A stretch of 37,948 bases of DNA from NCBI GenBank assembly GCA_023428785.1, contig JAEYWU010000110.1, positions 1 through 37,948 of the forward strand, written 5' to 3'. The DNA is from Pseudomonadota bacterium (GTDB lineage: Bacteria; Pseudomonadota; Alphaproteobacteria; Caulobacterales; Caulobacteraceae). A model generated the notes under the pieces. That model was not told where the DNA came from and made no database searches. It worked only from the letters and a program-made list of their open reading frames with translations. Below, one piece after another: positions 32,289 to 37,948 of this stretch. Both the position numbers and the translations under genes were made by a program. Positions within the stretch are counted from its first letter, which is position 1; each line of letters opens with the position of its first letter.

Positions 32289-32990
32289 TCAAGCTACGCA
32301 GTCCGAAAGCCCTTCGGCCCGGATGGTTCCCATGTTGCCCAGGATCGCGCGAGTGCGCCGGCGCACATAGGGGCCTGGATTACTCGCATTGTATTCTCGC
32401 GGATTGGGCAAGATGGCCGCCAGACGCGCCGCCTCGGTCCGCGTCAGCTCCGACGCGCTCTTCCCGAACCAGTACCGCGCGGCCGCCTCGGCCCCGTACA
32501 CGCCCGGCCCCATCTCGGCGACGTTCAGATAGACCTCGACGATCCGGCGCTTGGACCAGAAGGTCTCGATCAGGACGGTGTAGCCGGCCTCCAGCCCTTT
32601 GCGGATCCAGCCGCGGCCCGGCCAAAGGAAGACGTTCTTGGCGGTCTGCTGGGTGATGGTGGAGGCGCCGCGCACCCGGCCGCCACGCGCGTTCTCCTCC
32701 ATGGCCTCCTCGATCGCCTCGAAGTCGAAGCCGTCGTGGGCGCAGAACCGCGCGTCCTCGGCCGCGATCACGGCGTCGACCAGATCAGGCGACATCCGGT
32801 TCAGCCCGCGCCAGCGCACGTGCAGCCCCTCGCCCTCGAACATTCGCCCGACCATGAGGATGGTGACCGGCGGCGGGATAAGCGCATGGATCAGCACCCC
32901 GCCCAGCGGCATGAACAGGAGCAGCAGAAAGATCGGCAAACAGCCGATCCGTCGCCTCGTCTTCTGCGGCTGATCAGCCCCCTCGGTCAT
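32289..32990 (-). CDS. mtgA: Monofunctional biosynthetic peptidoglycan transglycosylase
   Basis: MtgA polymerises lipid II glycan strands. A signal-anchor helix (about residues 18-38) precedes the GT51 domain: VIAAEDARFCAHDGFD (catalytic Glu78), RGASTITQQTAKNVFL, KRRIVEVYLNVAEMGPGVYG and YFGK-like YWFGKSASELT. The length (233) matches the single-domain family, with no transpeptidase domain. ATG 32990 lies 3 bases after the oxygenase stop, so the two genes form an operon. Confidence 0.95.
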   Translation of the reverse strand: MTEGADQPQKTRRRIGCLPIFLLLLFMPLGGVLIHALIPPPVTILMVGRMFEGEGLHVRWRGLNRMSPDLVDAVIAAEDARFCAHDGFDFEAIEEAMEENARGGRVRGASTITQQTAKNVFLWPGRGWIRKGLEAGYTVLIETFWSKRRIVEVYLNVAEMGPGVYGAEAAARYWFGKSASELTRTEAARLAAILPNPREYNASNPGPYVRRRTRAILGNMGTIRAEGLSDCVA

Positions 32991-32993
32991 CGA

Positions 32994-33941
32994 TCAGAGA
33001 AGCCGGATCTCGCGCAGCCGCTGCAGCAGATAGTCCTGTGCGGTGATCGGCTCGGGATAGCGGTCCGGGTTCTCCGGCGTGACCGTCGACGGCAGGGTCT
33101 CGATCAGAAAGTCCGGATTGAAGTGCAGGAAGAACGGCGTCGAATAGCGTGCGAAGCCGCGCCGCTCCGGCGGCGGATTGACCACCCGGTGGCTGGTCGA
33201 CGGCAGGACATGATTGGTCAGCCGCTGCAGCATGTCGCCGATATTGACTACCAGGGCGCCCGCCGGCGGATTGATCGGCAGCCACTCGCCGGTTCTGCGG
33301 TCGATGACCTGAAGCCCGCCCTCCTCGGCGCCGAGCAGCAGGGTGATGACGTTGATGTCCTCGTGCGCCCCGGCCCGCACGCCCGGCGCATCCGCCGGGA
33401 TCGGCGGATAGTGCAAGAGGCGCAGTACGGAGTTGCCCATCTCGACCTTGTCGGCGAACCAGTCGTCCGGCAGGCCCAGATAGTGGGCGATGGCGGTCAG
33501 GAGCTTGGCCCCCATCTCATCCAGCGCCGTGAACAACCCATAGGCGCTGTCATGGAAGCCAGCAGGCGTATCCGGCCGGACATTGTCGCGCATGAAGGCC
33601 CGGTAGGGGTGTCCTTCGGGCAGTTCGCGGCCTGTGTGCCAGAACTCCTTGAGGTCCACGACATCGGCGTCCTTGGCCGCCTCGGTGCCGAACGGCGTAT
33701 AGCCGCGCGCGCCGCCCGTGCCCGGCTCATGCCATTTCTTCTTGGTGTCCGCGTCCTGGGCGAAGAAGGCCTTGGTGTCGGCCAGCGCCCGGTCGATCAC
33801 GGCCTGGTCCAGGCCATGGTCCTCGATCACGGCGAAGCCATAGCGGGCGAAGCTGTCGCCCAGGTCCTTGGAGAAGCCTTCGAAATCGCCGTCGAAACGG
33901 CTCATGGAAACGGGTTCGATTGAAGATTGGCCCTGGGTCAC
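32994..33941 (-). CDS. 2OG-Fe(II) oxygenase, isopenicillin N synthase family
   Basis: This 315-residue enzyme of the IPNS-like dioxygenase family carries the iron triad His193-x-Asp195 (GAHEDINVITLLLG) and His251 (STSHRVVNPP), and the 2-oxoglutarate-binding Arg265-x-Ser (FARYSTPFF). The N-terminal YGFAVIEDHGLD is also typical. The substrate is unknown; relatives act on small molecules. The GTG start at 33941 has GAGG 7 bases upstream, and a second start at Met13 is possible. It is the first gene of the operon with mtgA and is divergent from the OmpA-type gene. Confidence 0.88.
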   Translation of the reverse strand: MTQGQSSIEPVSMSRFDGDFEGFSKDLGDSFARYGFAVIEDHGLDQAVIDRALADTKAFFAQDADTKKKWHEPGTGGARGYTPFGTEAAKDADVVDLKEFWHTGRELPEGHPYRAFMRDNVRPDTPAGFHDSAYGLFTALDEMGAKLLTAIAHYLGLPDDWFADKVEMGNSVLRLLHYPPIPADAPGVRAGAHEDINVITLLLGAEEGGLQVIDRRTGEWLPINPPAGALVVNIGDMLQRLTNHVLPSTSHRVVNPPPERRGFARYSTPFFLHFNPDFLIETLPSTVTPENPDRYPEPITAQDYLLQRLREIRLL

Positions 33942-33999
33942 GGTTCAGCCTCGGTTCAAGGGCGGCGGTCTATCCCGAAACGCGCTCGTGCGGAATGGG

Positions 34000-34028
34000 T
34001 TGGTCTGGTCCAAGCTTGGCCATAATAT
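34000..34028 (+). promoter_or_regulatory. Probable promoter of the OmpA-type lipoprotein gene
   Basis: TTGGTC (34000-34005) and TAATAT (34023-34028) are spaced 17 bases apart. The spacer contains a perfect palindrome, CCAAGCTTGG (34010-34019), a possible regulator site. The implied leader is about 58 bases. Confidence 0.5.
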
Positions 34029-34092
34029 TCAAGCTTTGCAGGAACCCGCCTCACCGCGCCGCGTTAACCGGCCCGAACCCAGGAGACTCCTC

Positions 34093-34764
34093 ATGACCCT
34101 CAAGGCCCTTGCCATCGGCATCTCGGCCGCCGCCCTTCTCGTCGCCGGCTGCACCACGACCGATCCCTATCGTTCCCAGCCCATCCGCAACAACACTGGA
34201 ACCGGTGTTATCGCCGGCGCCATCGGCGGCGCGCTGCTGGGCTACCTCACCAACACCTCCGATTCCGAGCAGGGCCGCCGCAACGCCCTGATCGGCGCGG
34301 GCGTCGGCGCCCTGGCCGGCGGCGCCATCGGCAACTACATGGACCGCCAGCAGCGGGCCCTGGAACAGGAACTGTCGGGCACCGGCGTGGGCGTGGCCCG
34401 CGAAGGCGACACCCTGATCCTGCGCATGCCGTCCGACGTCACCTTCGGTTACGACAGCGCCAATATCGACAGCCGCTTCTATGCGGTGCTCGATGATGTG
34501 GCGAACGTTCTCAACACCTACGACCAGTCGATCGTCGATGTCATTGGCCACGCCGACTCGCGCGGTTCGGACGAATACAACCAGGGTCTGTCGGAGCGCC
34601 GCGCCTCGTCGGTCGCTGGCTACCTGCTGCAGCGCGGCGTGATGCGCGAGCGTCTGTACGTCGCCGGCATGGGCGAGCGCGCCCCGGTCGCGTCCAACGA
34701 CACCGATGCCGGCCGCGCCACCAACCGTCGCGTCGAGATCGTGATCCGTCCGTTCCAGGGCTGA
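34093..34764 (+). CDS. OmpA-family peptidoglycan-binding lipoprotein with glycine zipper
   Basis: AGGAG at 34081-34085 supports ATG 34093; a frame open from 33868 is not needed. The signal peptide MTLKALAIGISAAALLVAGC has lipobox VAGC (Cys20). Residues about 35-82 hold a glycine zipper (GVIAGAIGGALLGYL, ALIGAGVGALAGGAIGNYM). The OmpA domain (about 105-223) has VTFGYDSANIDSRF, VIGHADSRGSDEYNQGLSERRA and ATNRRVEIVI, with the Asp and Arg that bind meso-diaminopimelate. It should link outer membrane to peptidoglycan, as in Pal/YiaD-type proteins. A strong terminator follows. Confidence 0.92.
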   Translation: MTLKALAIGISAAALLVAGCTTTDPYRSQPIRNNTGTGVIAGAIGGALLGYLTNTSDSEQGRRNALIGAGVGALAGGAIGNYMDRQQRALEQELSGTGVGVAREGDTLILRMPSDVTFGYDSANIDSRFYAVLDDVANVLNTYDQSIVDVIGHADSRGSDEYNQGLSERRASSVAGYLLQRGVMRERLYVAGMGERAPVASNDTDAGRATNRRVEIVIRPFQG

Positions 34765-34789
34765 TCGCGCATCGATCCAAACAGAAGCG

Positions 34790-34819
34790 CCCCGGAGCCT
34801 CGCTCCGGGGTGTTTTTCT
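34790..34819 (+). terminator. Intrinsic terminator after the OmpA-type lipoprotein
   Basis: CCCCGGAGC (34790-34798) pairs with GCTCCGGGG (34802-34810) over a 3-base loop and is followed by TGTTTTTCTT. It starts 25 bases after the stop. Confidence 0.92.
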
Positions 34820-34885
34820 TTGCCGCGCCGCCTTGCCAAGGTCCGCGCTCCGGTGTTCCTTTGGCTCCCAAGCAGGGGAGTTCGC

Positions 34886-35083
34886 TTGGACCGGGGCCAG
34901 CTACCACATCGATACGAGGGCGATGAATTCGCCGCCCTCATGCGCGGGCTCAAGCTCGGCGTGATCGCCGTGGTCTCGGCGGTCCTGACAGCGGCTCTCG
35001 TGATCGGCTGGGGCGAGCGCCAGCGCGAACCGTCCAATCCCTACTATGGCGAACTGGTCACCCTGGCGATGAGCGCCGAATAG
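34886..35083 (+). CDS. Small hypothetical single-pass membrane protein
   Basis: I do not recognise a family. TTG 34886 with GGGGAG (34875-34880) 5 bases upstream gives 65 residues, (M)DRGQLPHRYEGDEFAALM and onward; the frame is open from TTG 34820, inside the terminator region, but that start is unlikely. One transmembrane helix spans about residues 22-42 (LKLGVIAVVSAVLTAALVIGW), followed by a polar, charged tail. It stands alone between a terminator and the convergent ugd gene, whose stop is 9 bases away. Coding evidence is the ribosome binding site plus the helix only. Confidence 0.5.
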   Translation: MDRGQLPHRYEGDEFAALMRGLKLGVIAVVSAVLTAALVIGWGERQREPSNPYYGELVTLAMSAE

Positions 35084-35092
35084 GGTCGGATC

Positions 35093-36397
35093 CTACGCCC
35101 GCCCGATCGAGGTGTAGGCGAAGCCCATCGCCCGGACATCGTCCGGCCGGTAGACGTTCCTCAGGTCCACGATGATCGCCTGTTTGGCCAGGTCCTTGAC
35201 CCGCGCCAGATCCAGCGCGCGGAACTGGTTCCACTCGGTCAGGATCACCACCACATCGGCGCCCTCGACGGCCTCATAGGGGCCGGTCTTGAAGACGACG
35301 TCGGGCAGCAGCTTGGCCGCCTCGTGCATGGCTTCCGGGTCAAAGGCTTGGACCGTCGCGCCGGCGGCGATCAGGGCCGGGGCTACATCCAGCGACGGCG
35401 CGTCGCGCATGTCGTCGGTGTTCGGCTTGAAGGCCACGCCCAGCAGGCAGACCGTCTTGCCGGCCGCGCTGCCGCCCAGGGCCTCGATCACGCGCTCCGC
35501 CATCTGCTTCTTGCGCGCGGCGTTAACCTCGACGGTGGTCTGCACCAGCCGCAGCGGCGCGCCGGCGTCCTCGGCCGTATGCACGAGCGCCAGCGTATCC
35601 TTGGGGAAGCACGAGCCGCCGTAGCCCGGACCGGCGTGCAGGAACTTGGAGCCGATGCGGTTGTCCAGGCCGATGCCCTTGGCGACCTGCTGGACGTCCG
35701 CCCCGACCTTTTCGCAAAGGTCCGCCACCTCGTTGATGAAGGTGATCTTCATCGCCAGGAAGGCGTTGGCCGCATACTTGATCAGTTCCGAGGTGCGACG
35801 GCCCGTGAACAGGATCGGCGTCTCGTTCAGGTTCAGCGGACGGTACAGTTCCGTCATCGGCGCCCGGGCGCGTTCATCCTCGATGCCCACGACCACGCGG
35901 TCGGGCCGCTTGAAGTCGTTGATGGCCGCGCCTTCGCGCAGGAATTCGGGGTTGGACACCACCGCAAACTCGGCGTCGGGCCGGGCTTCCTTGATGATCC
36001 GCTCGATCTCGTCGCCGGTGCCGACCGGCACAGTCGACTTGGTGACGATCACGGTGAAGCCGTCGATCAGGCCGGCGATCTCGCGCGCGGCCTCATAGAC
36101 ATAGGTCAGGTCCGCATAGCCGTCCCCGCGCCGCGACGGCGTGCCCACCGCGATGAAGACCGCGTCCGCCTCGCGGATGGCCTGGGCGCCGTCGATGGCG
36201 AAAAACAGCCGGCCGCCCTCGACGTTGTCGGCCACCAGCTGGTCCAGACCTGGCTCATAGATCGGCATGATCCCCTGTTCGAGGCGCTCGATCTTGGACG
36301 CATCCTTGTCGATGCAGGTCACGACGTGGCCGAAGTCGGCGAAACAGGCCCCGGACACCAGGCCGACATAGCCGGTTCCGATCATGGCGACGCGCAT
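35093..36397 (-). CDS. ugd: UDP-glucose 6-dehydrogenase
   Basis: This oxidises UDP-glucose twice with NAD to UDP-glucuronate for surface polysaccharides. The start at ATG 36397 gives MRVAMIGTGYVGLVSGACFA, the Rossmann NAD site; a frame open to 36466 has no conserved content. Further motifs are AVGTPSRRGDGYADLTYV, TKSTVPVGTG, KYAANAFLAMKITFINE (with Lys207) and the catalytic Cys263 in GPGYGGSCFPKD. The 434 residues fit the family. The divergent gene upstream is a GT26 glycosyltransferase, so the locus may serve capsule, exopolysaccharide or holdfast-type glycan. Confidence 0.95.
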   Translation of the reverse strand: MRVAMIGTGYVGLVSGACFADFGHVVTCIDKDASKIERLEQGIMPIYEPGLDQLVADNVEGGRLFFAIDGAQAIREADAVFIAVGTPSRRGDGYADLTYVYEAAREIAGLIDGFTVIVTKSTVPVGTGDEIERIIKEARPDAEFAVVSNPEFLREGAAINDFKRPDRVVVGIEDERARAPMTELYRPLNLNETPILFTGRRTSELIKYAANAFLAMKITFINEVADLCEKVGADVQQVAKGIGLDNRIGSKFLHAGPGYGGSCFPKDTLALVHTAEDAGAPLRLVQTTVEVNAARKKQMAERVIEALGGSAAGKTVCLLGVAFKPNTDDMRDAPSLDVAPALIAAGATVQAFDPEAMHEAAKLLPDVVFKTGPYEAVEGADVVVILTEWNQFRALDLARVKDLAKQAIIVDLRNVYRPDDVRAMGFAYTSIGRA

Positions 36398-36520
36398 CTT
36401 GGGTGCTCTCTTGCAGTTCGGGGACGGCCTATACCCCCACCCCTTGCGAGCGTCACCCCCGCTCACCCGTTAACCCTCTCCGGCAAACAGACCTAAAGAC
36501 CCGTGAGGCATGATCGCGGC

Positions 36521-37306
36521 ATGGCCTCCCCTGCCCGCATCCGCCTGCTCGGCGCCGAGATGGACGTGACGACCGCCGCCGGCGTGTTCGATTTCACGGC
36601 CGCGCGTCTGGCCGAAGGCACCGGCGGGCTGGTCGCCAATCACAACCTGCACAGCCTGCATCTGCTGCGCCGCAAGCCCGAGCTCGCGGCCTTCTTCGAG
36701 CAGGCCGACATCATCGAGATCGATTCCACGCCCCTGATCGCCTGGGGCCGGCTCATGGGTCACCGTCTGTCGTCCGAGAACCGCTGCACCTATCTGGATT
36801 GGCGCGAGGCCTTCTGGACGCGCGCTCTCAGCGAAGGCTGGCGCGTCTTCCATCTCGGCTGTGCGCCCGAGGTCGGCACGAAGGGCGCCGCCGCCATCCG
36901 AAAGCGCTTCCCCGGCGCACAGATCGCCGAGCGGCACGGCTTCTTCGACATGGCCGGCGCAGAGAACGAGGCGGTCCTGGCCCAGATCGCAGCCTATGAC
37001 CCTGACGTCCTGTTCGTGGGCATGGGCATGCCACGCCAGGAGCAATGGATCCTCGCCAATCGCCACCGGCTCGGGCGCGCCGTCATCTATCCGATCGGCG
37101 CGGCCTTCGACTATGAGGCCGGCGTCGTCCCGACCCCGCCGCGCTGGGCCGGACGGTTCGGCCTGGAGTGGCTGTTCCGTTTCGCGGTGGAGCCGCGCCG
37201 GCTGTTCGAGCGCTATTTCATCGAGCCCTGGTCGCTGGTCCCCGGGGCCCTGGGCGATGTCCGCCGCCGCTTCGCGCGGCCCGCCCCGGCCCCCGCCGCC
37301 CCGTGA
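36521..37306 (+). CDS. WecG/TagA/CpsF family (GT26) glycosyltransferase
   Basis: This enzyme adds an N-acetylmannosaminyl-type or related sugar to a lipid-linked acceptor. The family motifs are VANHNLHSLHLLRR (residues about 38-51), DIIEIDSTPLIAWG (with the family Asp), FHLGCAPEVG and FVGMGMPRQEQWI. The C-terminal membrane-targeting segment is RRLFERYFIEPWSLVP. The usual PDG after the Asp is DST here. Start ATG 36521 is preferred over GTG 36503 because it gives the shorter, conserved N-terminus. In Caulobacter the holdfast enzyme HfsJ is, as I recall, in this family; that link is unproven here. GTGA overlap couples it to the acetyltransferase. Confidence 0.86.
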   Translation: MASPARIRLLGAEMDVTTAAGVFDFTAARLAEGTGGLVANHNLHSLHLLRRKPELAAFFEQADIIEIDSTPLIAWGRLMGHRLSSENRCTYLDWREAFWTRALSEGWRVFHLGCAPEVGTKGAAAIRKRFPGAQIAERHGFFDMAGAENEAVLAQIAAYDPDVLFVGMGMPRQEQWILANRHRLGRAVIYPIGAAFDYEAGVVPTPPRWAGRFGLEWLFRFAVEPRRLFERYFIEPWSLVPGALGDVRRRFARPAPAPAAP

Positions 37307-37779
37307 CGGGGCCCCTGCCGGTCGAGATCCTGCGGCTGCGCCACGCCAGCCTGATTGACGCCAAGCGCCTGTTCGACTGGTCCACGGCCCTCCAACCCGA
37401 CGCCCCGACCGCCTGGGGCGAGCCAGTCTGGGAAGATCATCTGACGCGTCTGGAGCTGTCGCTCGGCCGCACCGACCGGCTCATCTTCATCGGCGAGGCC
37501 GTGCGCACCGATCAGGCTATCGGCGCGATCCGCTTCGACGCCCTGGAACCCGGCCTGTGGGCCGTCGACATCGTCATCGCCCCCGAATACCGGGGCCGGG
37601 GCTGGTCGCGAAAGCTGCTGGGCGCCGGACTCGAGCATTTCGACGAGGGCGATTTCGTCGCCCGCCTGCCCGCCGCGGACCGGCGCGCCCGCGCCCTGTT
37701 CCAGGGCCTCGGCTTCGACCTGGCCGGCCAGTCCAGCGGCTCGGTCCTGTGCCGCCATTCCCGCCGCAAGGCCGCCTGA
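37303..37779 (+). CDS. GNAT family N-acetyltransferase
   Basis: The start is GTG 37303, overlapping the glycosyltransferase stop by four bases; a longer frame from 37168 would lie inside that gene. The 158-residue protein shows the GNAT fold, with RHASLIDAKRLFDW, AIGAIRFDAL, VDIVIAPEYRGRGWSRKLLG (the acetyl-CoA motif, RGRGW) and RALFQGLGF. The nearest functional type is an aminosugar N-acetyltransferase (PseH-like), which would suit its coupling to a glycosyltransferase, but the substrate is not determined. Confidence 0.85.
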   Translation: MTGPLPVEILRLRHASLIDAKRLFDWSTALQPDAPTAWGEPVWEDHLTRLELSLGRTDRLIFIGEAVRTDQAIGAIRFDALEPGLWAVDIVIAPEYRGRGWSRKLLGAGLEHFDEGDFVARLPAADRRARALFQGLGFDLAGQSSGSVLCRHSRRKAA

Positions 37780-37785
37780 GACGGC

Positions 37786-37815
37786 AAAACCCCCGGAGAT
37801 CGCTCTCCGGGGGTT
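37786..37815. terminator. Bidirectional intrinsic terminator
   Basis: AACCCCCGGAGA (37788-37799) pairs perfectly with TCTCCGGGGGTT (37804-37815) around TCGC. Flanking AAAA on the left gives a T run for minus-strand transcription, while the plus strand has only TTCGCTT. It sits between two convergent genes. Confidence 0.88.
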
Positions 37816-37862
37816 CGCTTGGTCTTTGGCTCTAGGCCAGCGTTTTGATCGGTCGCCGCTGG

Positions 37863-37948
37863 TTAGCGGTTGATGTCGATCGTGGCGCGGCGGTTGAGCG
37901 GCTCGCGGACGCCGTCGGCGGTCGGACGAGCCAGGTCGGTTTCACCGC
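37863..37948 (-). CDS. OmpA-domain protein, C-terminal fragment running off the right edge
   Basis: The minus-strand frame ending at TAA 37865-37863 reads GETDLARPTADGVREP followed by LNRRATIDINR. This is the closing segment of OmpA peptidoglycan-binding domains, whose usual form is 'G(E)xxP...TxxGRxxNRRVEI'. The N-terminal part lies beyond 37948. It is likely an outer-membrane porin-like or lipoprotein OmpA-family gene. The preceding bidirectional terminator fits its 3' end. Confidence 0.8.
   Translation of the reverse strand, partial: GETDLARPTADGVREPLNRRATIDINR

Overview
The window is a GC-rich alphaproteobacterial chromosome segment, most likely from the Caulobacterales (a Brevundimonas-like organism). 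I infer this from four signs: a class I lysyl-tRNA synthetase, the order trpF-trpB-trpA-accD-folC, the run nadD-rsfS-rlmH-envC-like-ctpA, and promoter-like boxes resembling the Caulobacter housekeeping type. Almost all of it is densely packed housekeeping DNA, with many 4-base start/stop overlaps and frequent GTG and TTG starts. No taxonomic search was possible.

Layout. 1-360: the N-terminal part of a probable integrase runs off the left edge on the minus strand, beside a tRNA-Ala(CGC) gene, so an integrative element may begin or end here. 464-6267 (+): yggT, a DUF167 gene, two tandem secreted amidohydrolase-family proteins (the second lacks the usual metal ligands), a lipoprotein, arfB and obgE. 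6264-12875 (+): proB-proA (proline synthesis), nadD, rsfS and rlmH (NAD and ribosome functions), then an EnvC-like protein and the protease CtpA (cell envelope). 12876-13155: a gene-free convergent junction with imperfect palindromic tandem repeats. 13156-19724 (-): folC, accD, trpA, trpB, trpF, rsuA-like and rsmC-like genes, transcribed in the reverse of that order as one tightly packed run.

19805-24286 (+): an AsmA-family protein, lysS and an SH3/glycine-zipper protein. 24342-27303 (-): an XRE/S24 regulator, a five-helix membrane protein, two paralogous small helical proteins of unknown function that share a GPVDKP motif, and two PaaI-type thioesterases. 27478-28491 (+): a ligase-associated exonuclease without its usual partners. 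28556-33941 (-): a TadG-like VWA protein, an M2 (ACE-like) peptidase lipoprotein, mtgA and a 2OG-Fe(II) oxygenase. 34093-37948: an OmpA-type lipoprotein, a small membrane protein, UDP-glucose dehydrogenase (-), a GT26 glycosyltransferase and a GNAT acetyltransferase (+), and the tail of another OmpA-domain gene (-).

The points most worth checking are: the unlisted integrase fragment at the tRNA; two genes (arfB, rsfS) whose only sensible starts are CTG codons with good ribosome binding sites; the degenerate amidohydrolase partner; the GPVDKP paralog pair with a 16-bp perfect palindrome upstream; the palindromic repeats at 13040-13150; and possible leaderless starts for lysS and obgE. I saw no CRISPR array, insertion sequence, rRNA gene or obvious defence system.
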